From contig JAPHTP010000025.1 in assembly GCA_026196875.1 (NCBI GenBank), positions 1-64,000 on the forward strand: 64,000 bases of DNA, in the 5' to 3' direction. Of the stretch, positions 54,783 to 63,993 are shown in pieces. Made by a program: the position numbers and the translations under genes. Position 1 is the first letter of the stretch. Each line of letters starts with the position of its first letter. The notes below the pieces were generated by a model. The model had not been told where the DNA came from and did no database searches. It saw only the letters and a list, made by a program, of their open reading frames with translations. The stretch is from Kangiellaceae bacterium. Its GTDB lineage: Bacteria; Pseudomonadota; Gammaproteobacteria; Enterobacterales; Kangiellaceae.

Positions 54783-56135
54783 ATGCCAGTACACTTTTTT
54801 GATTTGCTTGATAATTCAAGACTTAAAAAGACAAGTGCTTTTTTGCTGTCAGTGTTATTTTTAATTACAGCACAAACAGCAAAAGCTGATTTGACCGCAG
54901 ATTTATCTGACGGAAAGACCCTCCAACTTCTCGGTATTGGTATGCACCAAGAACTCCGAAATGACATTTATGTAGGAGCTTTGTTTGCTCCAAGTTCAGT
55001 TTCGAATGTCGATGAGATCAAAGGTGAAACCATACCTAAAAGAATGTCGATTCGATTAGTATCCAATTATTCACATAGAAAGATGTCACGACATTGGAAA
55101 GAGCGGCTTGCGATGAACAACCCTCGAAATTTGTGGCAGCCGTTAACTAAAGAAATAGTGTTGTTTTCGAGAATATTCAAACGAAAACTCCAGGTTGGTG
55201 ACGAACTAAACATCGATCACGTTCCTGGTGTAGGCACCCAAATATACTTAAACGGAACACTTTTCCAAACTGTTCAAAAAGCCGGCTTTGTTGATTTACT
55301 GCTTAATGTCTGGCTTGGCACCAATCCTCCCACAAAAGCATTTAAGAAAAGTATTCGCGGCCAAGATGATGCTGCAACCAAAGGTGGTTTCGTTACTAAA
55401 TACTCAGCTTTGCAACCAATCGCAGGGAGATTTGACGCTGACCTGGCTCCTGTAACTCAGGTTGCAAAAGCAGAAACTCCTGCTAAATCTGCAGCCAGTA
55501 AACCGCCGGTTAGAAAGAATACTCCAAAGAAAACAACAGTGGCCAAACCAACGCCGAAAAAAGTTGCCAAGACGCCCCCAAAAACAGAACCCAAGAAGTC
55601 AAACACCAGCGAAGCTAAGCCGGCTACAACTACTCCACCTCCAAAGAAAGCTGTAGCAGCCAAAAGCGAAACGAACGCCACAGAAAAAAAGGTTGCAGCT
55701 CAGAAGCCCGACTTCAAACCCGACATAAATATCAACAATGTATTAAATCAAGCTAAACCTCCTGTCAAAAAAGTAGCATCAATAGAAAAGACCGAAAGTG
55801 CTAAACAAGCAGAAGAAAGTATTGAAGAAGACTTCTTTGATGCAGACCTATTGAGCGGGTCTTACACTCGAGATTTGATCAATGCAATCAGAAAGTATGA
55901 GAGTTACCCGAAAAAGGCTTTACAACGAGGCGATCAAGGAGATGTTGTTGCGCTTGTCAAAATAGATGGCGCGGGTGAAATTATTGATATTCAAATTGTG
56001 GAGCGTTCTGGTTCTCGAATTCTAGACAAAGCTGTTACTCGAATGGTAAGAAAAGCAGCACCATTCCAAGCAATTCCTAAAGAACTAAAAATGGATGAAT
56101 TCGAGTTTGAGGTGCCAATCTCATTCCAACTTTAG
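54783..56135 (+). CDS. Chalcone-isomerase-like domain fused to a TonB C-terminal domain
   Basis: 450 residues. Signal peptide with long polar start (to about 36, cleavage AKA-DL), then a chalcone-isomerase-like domain (40-190: LQLLGIGMHQELRNDIYVGALF, given in part as GIGMHQELRNDIYVGALF; LNVWLGTNPP near 180). A Lys/Ala/Pro-rich linker (about 215-335) resembles the periplasmic spanning part of TonB. The C-terminal 95 residues (ESYPKKALQRGDQGDV, VKIDGAGEIIDIQI, ILDKAVTRMVRKAAPF) are a TonB C-terminal domain. There is no obvious transmembrane anchor apart from the signal peptide and no exbB/exbD nearby. Good ribosome-binding site GGTGGAG. Function is unknown. Confidence 0.8.
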   Translation: MPVHFFDLLDNSRLKKTSAFLLSVLFLITAQTAKADLTADLSDGKTLQLLGIGMHQELRNDIYVGALFAPSSVSNVDEIKGETIPKRMSIRLVSNYSHRKMSRHWKERLAMNNPRNLWQPLTKEIVLFSRIFKRKLQVGDELNIDHVPGVGTQIYLNGTLFQTVQKAGFVDLLLNVWLGTNPPTKAFKKSIRGQDDAATKGGFVTKYSALQPIAGRFDADLAPVTQVAKAETPAKSAASKPPVRKNTPKKTTVAKPTPKKVAKTPPKTEPKKSNTSEAKPATTTPPPKKAVAAKSETNATEKKVAAQKPDFKPDININNVLNQAKPPVKKVASIEKTESAKQAEESIEEDFFDADLLSGSYTRDLINAIRKYESYPKKALQRGDQGDVVALVKIDGAGEIIDIQIVERSGSRILDKAVTRMVRKAAPFQAIPKELKMDEFEFEVPISFQL

Positions 56136-56161
56136 GCTAACGGTTAATTTTCATAAGCCCC

Positions 56162-56190
56162 AAAAAGGCCGCTTTATGCGGCTCTTTTTT
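56162..56190. terminator. Bidirectional intrinsic terminator
   Basis: GCCGC/GCGGC stem (56168-56172, 56178-56182) flanked by A5 and T6 tracts between two convergent genes. Confidence 0.85.
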
Positions 56191-56953
56191 AAACTAATTC
56201 AATCCAGTCAAACCCATCATTTTGATCGGCTAAGACGAAATCTACACTCAAGCCGCTAGTCAATTCTTCTAAAATTGATTGAACTAATTCAGCGCAGTTA
56301 TTTTCCTCGCTTAGATGCATCGCACAGATAACTTTCAACCTTGAACAGTTGTAATCCGATAAAAACTCTAGTGCCTGTTCGTTGCTTAAATGCCCTAGAG
56401 GTCCACCAACACGGGATTTAAGTTTTGGCGGATATTTTCCATGGAGCAACATTGACTTGTCATGATTAAACTCGATCAACAGTGCATCAAGTTGCTGAAA
56501 CTTTTGCACTATAAATGGCGTTATATGGCCTAAGTCTGTCAAAATTCCTACTCGCGATTGCTCTGCACTCAACACAAATTGACACGCTTCTCTTGAGTCG
56601 TGCGGTACCAGAATAGGTTCCACATTGATCTCGCCTATCACAAAATCTACGTGGCTATTAAACAGATTTAAATCTTTTAGCTTAGATACGGTTGGATGTA
56701 ACGAAGTCCCTTTACTCATCCAGACGGGAATTTCATATTTATTGGCAAATGCTGGAACGCCTTTGAAATGGTCACTGTGTTCGTGAGTAACTAACACAGC
56801 ATTAACTTTTTGCGGAAGAACTCCACGTGCTGATAATCTTGATTCTAGTTCCCTGCAGGAGAAACCAGAGTCGACCAATATATTGGTCGACTTGTACTGC
56901 ACTAAGGTGGAGTTTCCCTTACTTCCAGAACCTAAACTGGTAACGCGTAGCAA
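56189..56953 (-). CDS. Metallo-beta-lactamase-fold hydrolase (YycJ/WalJ-like)
   Basis: 254 residues, cytoplasmic. Zinc motif HEHSDH at residues 57-62, preceded by NILVDSGFSCREL and followed by a later GILTDLGH and FNHDKSMLLHGKYP segment. This pattern is the YycJ/PhnP-type single-domain hydrolase, some members of which are DNA exonucleases. It follows bamC as in Pseudomonas, where the next gene is purC; purC is absent here because the strand switches. Substrate unproven. Confidence 0.85.
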   Translation of the reverse strand: MLRVTSLGSGSKGNSTLVQYKSTNILVDSGFSCRELESRLSARGVLPQKVNAVLVTHEHSDHFKGVPAFANKYEIPVWMSKGTSLHPTVSKLKDLNLFNSHVDFVIGEINVEPILVPHDSREACQFVLSAEQSRVGILTDLGHITPFIVQKFQQLDALLIEFNHDKSMLLHGKYPPKLKSRVGGPLGHLSNEQALEFLSDYNCSRLKVICAMHLSEENNCAELVQSILEELTSGLSVDFVLADQNDGFDWIELV

Positions 56954-56996
56954 AACTACTTCTCCAGTAACTGGCGTCTAAAACCGAATTACCTAG

Positions 56997-58082
56997 TTAT
57001 CTTTTATCGCCAAACAGCTGACTTAAACTTGGATATAGTTTAACCATTAACGCTGCTTCTAGCGGTTGTCCTGCGCCATCTTTAAAGGTAATCGCCGTTT
57101 GTTCACCTAACTCGCTAAGTGTAACCTGATAATTTCCTGGTTCTATAGGCAGTTTTTCGACTTCATCGTCAAACAAGGAAGCAAAGAAGCCAGGCTCTTC
57201 GTACTTGTATTCAATAAAATATGTCATGAGCGTTCTATCGCGATCGCTCATTTCAAATTGCAACGCTTCTAACACTCTTGGGAGTTTTTGCCATACATCT
57301 TCTTTTTCTGCTGCAGTCACTAAAGCCGCATTGTTTTCTGAGTCTTTCCCCAGTTTAACCTTAAAACCGGCAATAGCTCGTTTACGCATCTCTCTCTCGC
57401 GCGTTGAGACAGAAACATCATAGCTAGAAATAATCAGATTTAACATTTCGGCAGAATCTTGCCAAAAAGTTGGCTGGTTTTCCCACTTGTCAGATTCATC
57501 ATCAAATTTTTGCGCTTGAATTCGTTCTACGGTTAGACTCTGTTCACCTTTTAAATTTCCTGGAGTGATAGTTATTTTAAACTTCGCTCTAAATTCATCG
57601 ACTTCTTCTCTATTCTCAATTCCAAGCCATACACCTCTTTCATCAACAGCAACCCATCCAGAATCCAGGTAATATTGTTTTTGATCCATCACGGCAGGAG
57701 TAATTTCGTTTTCTTCGAACATTTTAACAATCGACTGCCAAATATTTATTGCTGAATCAGAAATAAAAACACTCGGATGTTCCGACTGTTTGTTAATTCT
57801 CATGTTTTCAAGTACAGCCAAGAGTTGGATCGGCGCACCAACTTCTAGCTCTTTGCCAGAAGGTGCACTCTGAGCTTTCTTACCAATTGTTGGTACCTGC
57901 GCATAGTTAGCTTTATCTTCTTGAACTAGATCGCCGGGTATCTTGAGCTCTTTTGCTTGACGAGCTTCAATATACTCATAAGCACGATCTTTAATTAATC
58001 CATCTTCGCCGTAAATGTAGCTACAGCCAGTCGTAACCAAAACTGTTAGTAGGATGACTGCCAATTTACTTAGATTGTTCAA
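56997..58082 (-). CDS. bamC: Outer membrane assembly lipoprotein BamC
   Basis: 361 residues from a TTG at 58082, which I prefer over the open-frame GTG at 58115 because a GGAG ribosome-binding site lies 8 bases before the TTG, and the GTG start would overlap dapA and give an overlong signal peptide. The signal peptide ends with lipobox VTTG-C (mature Cys20). A largely unstructured N-terminal part is followed by two helix-grip domains typical of BamC. It binds BamD in the assembly machine for outer membrane proteins. It lies 14 bases after the dapA stop, the classical dapA-bamC pair. Confidence 0.88.
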   Translation of the reverse strand: MNNLSKLAVILLTVLVTTGCSYIYGEDGLIKDRAYEYIEARQAKELKIPGDLVQEDKANYAQVPTIGKKAQSAPSGKELEVGAPIQLLAVLENMRINKQSEHPSVFISDSAINIWQSIVKMFEENEITPAVMDQKQYYLDSGWVAVDERGVWLGIENREEVDEFRAKFKITITPGNLKGEQSLTVERIQAQKFDDESDKWENQPTFWQDSAEMLNLIISSYDVSVSTREREMRKRAIAGFKVKLGKDSENNAALVTAAEKEDVWQKLPRVLEALQFEMSDRDRTLMTYFIEYKYEEPGFFASLFDDEVEKLPIEPGNYQVTLSELGEQTAITFKDGAGQPLEAALMVKLYPSLSQLFGDKR

Positions 58083-58096
58083 ATTATCTACTCCAC

Positions 58097-58999
58097 TTAA
58101 TTCAGAAGCTGGCACTTTTTTAATGCCAGTCTTATTATATCTTTCGAAACAGATGAAGGATTAGTTAAGGGTGACCTAATCCCTTCCTGTAATTGTCCTA
58201 ATATCGTAAGAGCCCATTTAACCGGAATTGGATTTGGCTCAACAAACAGTGCTTCGTGAAGCGGCATCAAACTTTCAAAAATTTGCTTTGCTTCTTCACT
58301 TTCTAAATCATTTAAACTTAACCCTATCCATCGGCTCATTTCGTAAGGTGTTATATTGGCTGTAACCGAAATAACTCCTTTTCCACCAGCCTGTACAAAA
58401 TCGAAAGCAGTTTCGTCGTCTCCACTTAAAAAGACGAATTGTTCTATTTGAGGTATTAGACGACTAGCGCGGTCAATATCACCCGTTGCATCCTTTATCC
58501 CGACGATATTCCTATGTTGAGACAGTTTTAAAATAGAATCATCGCCTAAGTCAACTCCGGTCCTGGATGGAACATTATAAAGAATAATCGGGGCGCGGCT
58601 TTCATCAGCTAATTGAGAAAAATATTCCTGTAAACCGATCTGCGTTGGTTTCACATAGTAAGGTGTCACACATAAAACAGCATCAAGCTCAATTTCATTT
58701 AACTTCTGACAAATAGCAATTGATTTATTTGTTGAAGGAGATGCACAACCTGCTATCACAGGAATTCTTTTCCCGACGATGACTTGAGTGCGTTTGATTA
58801 CAGAAATAAATTCTTCATCAGTTACTAAAGCAGACTCTCCAGTAGTCCCCATACTAACAATCGAATTTGTTCCGTTGCTTATGTGCCACTCAATTAATTC
58901 TTCAAGAGCATCAAAATCGATATTGCCGTGGTTGTCCATTGGCGTAACCAGCGCCACAGAACTTCCGTAAAATTGTGTATATGAGACAGCTTGAGCCAT
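58097..58999 (-). CDS. dapA: 4-hydroxy-tetrahydrodipicolinate synthase
   Basis: 300 residues. The Schiff-base lysine is Lys169 in GIKDATGD; Tyr141 (YNVPSRTG) and GTTGES at 51-56 complete the active site. It condenses pyruvate and aspartate-4-semialdehyde, the first step of the diaminopimelate/lysine pathway. Forms an operon with bamC. The start ATG at 58999 has a weak ribosome-binding site. Confidence 0.96.
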   Translation of the reverse strand: MAQAVSYTQFYGSSVALVTPMDNHGNIDFDALEELIEWHISNGTNSIVSMGTTGESALVTDEEFISVIKRTQVIVGKRIPVIAGCASPSTNKSIAICQKLNEIELDAVLCVTPYYVKPTQIGLQEYFSQLADESRAPIILYNVPSRTGVDLGDDSILKLSQHRNIVGIKDATGDIDRASRLIPQIEQFVFLSGDDETAFDFVQAGGKGVISVTANITPYEMSRWIGLSLNDLESEEAKQIFESLMPLHEALFVEPNPIPVKWALTILGQLQEGIRSPLTNPSSVSKDIIRLALKKCQLLN

Positions 59000-59254
59000 T
59001 ATTTTTAGGTCTGTTTTCTCAATAAAATAAAATTATCACTAATATCAGTGGCTTAGTCGAACTACAGATTTCCCTTTTATGCAAATTTTATACTTTTGCA
59101 GGCAGAGTGTAAGCTAGAAAAAGCGTAATGTTACTTGTCAAATAACGCCAAAACAAGCAAAACTCGTAATCTAAATCCAAATCACGAATGGCATTTATGA
59201 CCTCGAAACCAAAGTGAGGTTCAACTCTTGTTGATTAAACTCATTATTGGTCAG

Positions 59255-59872
59255 TTATTGGCTGATTGGAATACCGCTATGAAATCGGAAAAGCTGATCT
59301 TCACTTTGGATTAACTCCGCTTCTTTTGCCAAAAACGACTCAACTCGCTTATCAATAGGCTCATTTGAATATAAAGCGGCAAGCTCAAGATAATCTTCGT
59401 AGTGTCTTGATTCGGATTTGAGTAGGTACCGATAGTATCTCGCAAGATCGACCTCCCCTACTTCTTCCAACAAGGGAGCCAAACTTGCAAATCTCTCACA
59501 TGAACGGGCTTCAATTATTGCACCAATAATGCAAAAATCGACTAATTTATCTGGTTCATTGTCTCGAGCAAGTTTACGTAAGCTAGCAGCATATCTAGAA
59601 GGAGTTAGGATTGAGTACTCAATTCCTCTTGCCTGGATTTTCTCATAAACCTGCTCAAAATGGAGAACCTCTTCCCTGGCTAGCTGGGCCATCTTGATCT
59701 GTAGCTCATTTCTTTCGGAGTACTTAAACATCAGGCTTAATGCAGTAGAAGCAGCTTTTTTTTCACACTTAGCGTGATCAACTAACAAAATATCTACGTG
59801 CTTCAATGCATGATTTAGCCATGCTTCAGGTGTGTCACACTTTAAGAAAGAACGAATATGTGAAATGTCCAT
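59255..59872 (-). CDS. miaE: tRNA-(ms2io6A37) hydroxylase MiaE
   Basis: 205 residues with a ferritin-like diiron fold. Ligand-bearing helices include DHAKCEKKA, REEVLHFEQ, IIEARSCERF and ESRHYEDYLEL. It hydroxylates the isopentenyl group of ms2i6A at position 37 of tRNA using oxygen. Monocistronic, 255 bases upstream of the dapA start region on the same strand. Confidence 0.93.
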   Translation of the reverse strand: MDISHIRSFLKCDTPEAWLNHALKHVDILLVDHAKCEKKAASTALSLMFKYSERNELQIKMAQLAREEVLHFEQVYEKIQARGIEYSILTPSRYAASLRKLARDNEPDKLVDFCIIGAIIEARSCERFASLAPLLEEVGEVDLARYYRYLLKSESRHYEDYLELAALYSNEPIDKRVESFLAKEAELIQSEDQLFRFHSGIPISQ

Positions 59873-60036
59873 CGGCTACTACATTTGTTTTACTAGAGTG
59901 GGTTGCCCCAAAGTGCGCGCATTATAGGGTAAATTTAGTCAATTATCGAGCATAAAGATTATCAACGGAATTGAACTAAGGAACCTCAGCCGTCAACTAC
60001 TAACGGGAAGATACTGTCTCCACGCACCTTTAAAGT

Positions 60037-62037
60037 TTAACTAAAATAACCATTTAAGCGTTTGAAACTAGTCAAAACTTTTCGGCGGTTATTTGCTGAA
60101 CTTGGTTTCTCAGCATAGCGGTACTGTATGTAGGACTCCAGCAAATTTTTGTATTTAGATTTATCTTCCAAACTTGATTGAGAAATTATGTTGAGTAGTT
60201 TGTAAGGACCTATGTTCTTAGGTAGCTCTACACCAAGTGCCTTATTTAATTTTGAGAGGAGCTTAGTAAACTCTCTATCATATGGGCTTAAAACATCTCT
60301 TTTTCTAAAACTCCTGATAGCGATAACCAAAACGAAAACAGAAATTGCAACAAAAATAATGCCTATCATTTGCTGCGGTTTTATGCCGCTAAGGCCAAGT
60401 TTTGATAACAAGTTTGATTGACGTTGTCGGTTGAAATCTAACACCCAATCATTCCAATTAGTGTTCATCTGATCAACCCAATACTCGATTTGTTTGAGCA
60501 TCCCTAGATCGTCCAAATTAACAACACTAAATTCATCAAATAAGCTCAAGCGTTGAGAATAATCAGAAAGCAACTCTGATTCTACCCTTTCTTCCGCTAT
60601 TGCGGCTGTAGGGTCCAAACGAACCCAACCTTCTCCTTCAAACCAAAGTTCAGTCCAAGCATGCGCATTTGCGTACCGGACTATCCAGTAGTCCGACAAG
60701 GGGTTCTTTTCACCTCCTTGATATCCAACAACAACTCTCGCAGGAATCCCTGCGGCTCGAGCAATAAAGACTAAGGCTGAAGCATAGTGTTCACAAAATC
60801 CTCGCTGTGCTCCTAACCAAAAATTATCGACTATATCTTCATCAAATGACGGAGGACTTAAAGTGTAGAAGTACTCTTGTTGATTAATTCTAGTTAACAC
60901 GGAATTTATGAAGGCCCTATCGTCTGAGTATTTTTCTCTTTCTACTATTGACCAATTTTTGGTCATTTCATTGCCTTCCGGCAAAGACAAATAAAACTCT
61001 TTCTTAGGTGAGCTTAACCGGGTACCTATCTCCAGGTTCGGTGCCGACTGCATTGAATAACGTAACCGATCAATAATTCGAAAAGGCGAATAAACGGTAA
61101 AATCTTCTAAAATAAAAGAGCGCCCTTGAGTCTTAACCGGCCGATCCAGACTAATTAAAAAATTCCGCTGCGTCTCTTCCATTGTTATTGTGTAATCAAA
61201 CTTAATCTGCTGTTCCGTTAAAGGTATTTGATTTAGCGGGTTTGCCCCTTCCCTTGTCCAAGCCATACCATCAAACTTATCTAACGACAACACTCTCCAA
61301 TAAAGATCGTTTTCGTTAGGTGGACTTGATTCAAAAGTAGCTCTAAAAGCTATTTTGTCAAACAATTGCAAACTACTTATTTCGCCTGGAGACATGGTAT
61401 CACTGATACCAGATACAGCTTCAGAACTGCCTGGCATTCTCCATAACGGCCCGGCCAGTCTTGGGAAAAAAACAAACAAAATCAGCATAAGAGGAATGGC
61501 AAGTAATAAGTACTTGCCCAGTGAAGACAAGATTGACCTCAATGAAAACCCAGACTTGTCATCAGTGTTGACTCGATAAAGAGAAGTATATGCATTTAAC
61601 AATGCAATAACCGGAACAAACTGGTAGACAGCAATAAGAGGATCCTGGTTAAACAAAAAACCGGCAACCAACATAAAAAAACCAAGGTTTAGCAATAAGT
61701 GCGCATCACGTAATTTGTAAGTTTCTAATATTTTCAATCCGTACATTGCGCTGATCAGCGCTACGCCGGCGTCTCGTCCGGAAATTTTCCTAAACGCAAT
61801 AAATACGCCTAATACAGCAGCAGTTGTTATTGCTACCTTAAACCAGCGAGGTACTCTGAACTCATTTTTTTGGCTAGCCCAAAATACAGTTCCACTCACC
61901 AACAGATTCAACAAAATAATCCAGAAAGGAATAAAGAAATACAAAGGAAACAACACTAATTGCTGGGCAACAATAATTTCCTTTAATGGCAAAGGTCGAC
62001 TAACTAATTGTTGTTGTGTAAGCGATTGTGCGTTCAT
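60037..62037 (-). CDS. TgpA-type membrane transglutaminase-like protein
   Basis: 666 residues. Five to six transmembrane helices in the first 200 residues (DUF3488), a periplasmic transglutaminase-like domain with catalytic triad Cys415 (GFCEHYASA), His459 (NAHAWTELW) and Asp475 (RLDPTAA), then a last helix near 555-575 and a cytoplasmic tail. Pseudomonas TgpA, the same architecture, is essential and has transglutaminase activity in the cell envelope. It is the last gene of the moxR-DUF58-tgpA run, 11 bases after the DUF58 gene. Confidence 0.9.
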   Translation of the reverse strand: MNAQSLTQQQLVSRPLPLKEIIVAQQLVLFPLYFFIPFWIILLNLLVSGTVFWASQKNEFRVPRWFKVAITTAAVLGVFIAFRKISGRDAGVALISAMYGLKILETYKLRDAHLLLNLGFFMLVAGFLFNQDPLIAVYQFVPVIALLNAYTSLYRVNTDDKSGFSLRSILSSLGKYLLLAIPLMLILFVFFPRLAGPLWRMPGSSEAVSGISDTMSPGEISSLQLFDKIAFRATFESSPPNENDLYWRVLSLDKFDGMAWTREGANPLNQIPLTEQQIKFDYTITMEETQRNFLISLDRPVKTQGRSFILEDFTVYSPFRIIDRLRYSMQSAPNLEIGTRLSSPKKEFYLSLPEGNEMTKNWSIVEREKYSDDRAFINSVLTRINQQEYFYTLSPPSFDEDIVDNFWLGAQRGFCEHYASALVFIARAAGIPARVVVGYQGGEKNPLSDYWIVRYANAHAWTELWFEGEGWVRLDPTAAIAEERVESELLSDYSQRLSLFDEFSVVNLDDLGMLKQIEYWVDQMNTNWNDWVLDFNRQRQSNLLSKLGLSGIKPQQMIGIIFVAISVFVLVIAIRSFRKRDVLSPYDREFTKLLSKLNKALGVELPKNIGPYKLLNIISQSSLEDKSKYKNLLESYIQYRYAEKPSSANNRRKVLTSFKRLNGYFS

Positions 62038-62048
62038 AAACCTACCAA

Positions 62049-63065
62049 CTACCCCATGCCCGTACTATTGAATAAAGCAAGCGAAGTCAGGCATTTTTTT
62101 CTGTGAACATCACCTTCGTCAAATCCTATATGCTGACCTGGAATTGATAACGAATACGCCAAATTCTGATGTGAAGCCTGTAGCACCATATAAGTCAGAA
62201 AAGAAACTCTAGCTTCCTCAGGAAAACCTTCGAATTCTTCCCAACGAAAACTGAGCTCGTTCCCTTGAACCGAAGCAAACTCTCTTACATGTAAACCACG
62301 CTCGCGAGCAAACGACTTCCAGTCTATACGAGATAATGACTCTCCGGCCTGATATGATTTTAATCCATAAAAATCTTCATTTCCGACAGACTTTTTACCT
62401 TGCTCACTTTCCATTTCATCTCCTCCCGACACTTCAAACCTTTGTGGCGGCTCGATTGGATGAGGGTAAACAAGGACTTTCCTTGCTAAGCCGAAATAAG
62501 CCCACGTTCTAAACCATCCAAAAGGAAAAACACTTGAAACCATCATTCTAGGTAATTCCTGTTGGCCCCTTTTTTCCGGTATAAATGTTAAATTTACACT
62601 AGTTAAACCGTGGCTCGCGACATCAACATAAATTAGATTCGCGACGCCTTTTTTGTAACCGGAATCCCAGCCAATTCCAATGGACGCATGGTTTTCATGG
62701 TTATATGAATTTAGCGTAATTGAGATCACACCAGATTGTTTGGCGAAAAGCTCTGTCGGCTGACCTTCACAGAACTCGATATTTTGTAGATTTTTATACG
62801 TATAAATGATAGTTACTAGTCCAACGCCAACTAGCAAGAAAGTTAACAAAAAGGCCAGATTGTTTTGATAGTTGGTAGCCCCAACCAACATTAAGATAAC
62901 GATAACTGACAACATATAGCCACTTTTTGTTGGCCAAATATAACTTGAGTTTTGGTTAAGTCTAACCTTATCCCCAACAGGCATACGACTCCCAAACCAC
63001 TTGCGAGTCTGCTGCTGAATCGTTGCTGTCAATTTCACATTTACTTCCTGATTTTTACTTGCCAA
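62049..63065 (-). CDS. DUF58 membrane protein
   Basis: 338 residues. Two transmembrane helices near 45-95, then a cytoplasmic beta-rich part and the DUF58 core (GDEMESEQGKKSVGNEDFYGLKSYQAGESL begins the region; key piece FYGLKSYQAGESLSRIDWKS). DUF58 proteins are partners of MoxR ATPases and are thought to act in chaperone-like or metal-insertion systems. Preceded by moxR (7 bases between the genes) and followed by the transglutaminase gene. Confidence 0.9.
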   Translation of the reverse strand: MASKNQEVNVKLTATIQQQTRKWFGSRMPVGDKVRLNQNSSYIWPTKSGYMLSVIVILMLVGATNYQNNLAFLLTFLLVGVGLVTIIYTYKNLQNIEFCEGQPTELFAKQSGVISITLNSYNHENHASIGIGWDSGYKKGVANLIYVDVASHGLTSVNLTFIPEKRGQQELPRMMVSSVFPFGWFRTWAYFGLARKVLVYPHPIEPPQRFEVSGGDEMESEQGKKSVGNEDFYGLKSYQAGESLSRIDWKSFARERGLHVREFASVQGNELSFRWEEFEGFPEEARVSFLTYMVLQASHQNLAYSLSIPGQHIGFDEGDVHRKKCLTSLALFNSTGMG

Positions 63066-63072
63066 GTTTCAC

Positions 63073-63993
63073 TTATCTAGGCACTTTCACATCGGATAAT
63101 ATTTGCACAACTGGAGAGTTATCAGCGCTAAGGTTAGAACCGCTTTGGCCTAATAATCTATGACCCGCAACCGAGATCCACACAGCCTGAACATCTTCTG
63201 GCAATACAAAATCCCTACCGTCCAATAGTGCCCAAGCTTTGGCAGCTTTTAGTAAAGCCAAACCACCTCGCGGAGATAATCCATGTGACCAGTGGCTAGA
63301 AGTTCTGCTTGCCTCTACCAAGGCCTGCAAATAGTCTAGTAGAACATCTGAAGTATTCACTTTCTCAACCTGGGACTGGTACTTCATCAGTTCTTCAGTA
63401 TTTAATACTGGTTCGAGCTCTTCAATTTGAGTTCTTGTTTCCTGACCTTTAAACAGCAAGCGCTCAACTTCAGCGGCCGGATACCCCAGTGATATTCTAA
63501 TCATAAAACGGTCTAGTTGAGACTCTGGTAATGGGTAGGTACCAATTTGATGAAATGGATTCTGTGTGGCAATCACGAAAAAAGGCTCGGGTAATTTTCG
63601 ACTAACGCCTTCTGAGGTCACCTGATATTCTTCCATCGCTTCCAATAGCGCACTTTGCGACTTAGGTGTGGCCCGATTGACTTCATCGGCTAATATAACC
63701 TGGGTGAAAATTGGACCTTGATGAAATTTAAAAGTCTCATCACTACGTCTATATATGGCCGAACCAATAATGTCAGCCGGTAGTAAGTCGCTAGTAAACT
63801 GGATGCGCTGGAAATCTAGTCCTAAAACTTTGGCTAATGCATGCGCTAAAGTTGTCTTTCCCATCCCTGGTAAATCTTCAATCAATAAATGGCCTTTCGC
63901 TAAAAGCCCCACCAGTGAAAGTCGTATTTGCTGTTCTTTACCGAGAATGATCTGATTAAGTGAGTTAATTACTTGTTCAAGCTTAGGATGCAT
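63073..63993 (-). CDS. MoxR-family AAA+ ATPase
   Basis: 306 residues. Walker A LPGMGKTT, Walker B ILADEVNRATPKSQ, and the sensor-1 FVIATQNP region, followed by the lid domain (RGGLALLKAAKAWALLDGR, VLPEDVQAV). MoxR ATPases act as chaperone-like remodelers with DUF58 or VWA partners. First gene of the three-gene operon; its start is within seven bases of the window edge, so the promoter is outside. Confidence 0.92.
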   Translation of the reverse strand: MHPKLEQVINSLNQIILGKEQQIRLSLVGLLAKGHLLIEDLPGMGKTTLAHALAKVLGLDFQRIQFTSDLLPADIIGSAIYRRSDETFKFHQGPIFTQVILADEVNRATPKSQSALLEAMEEYQVTSEGVSRKLPEPFFVIATQNPFHQIGTYPLPESQLDRFMIRISLGYPAAEVERLLFKGQETRTQIEELEPVLNTEELMKYQSQVEKVNTSDVLLDYLQALVEASRTSSHWSHGLSPRGGLALLKAAKAWALLDGRDFVLPEDVQAVWISVAGHRLLGQSGSNLSADNSPVVQILSDVKVPR

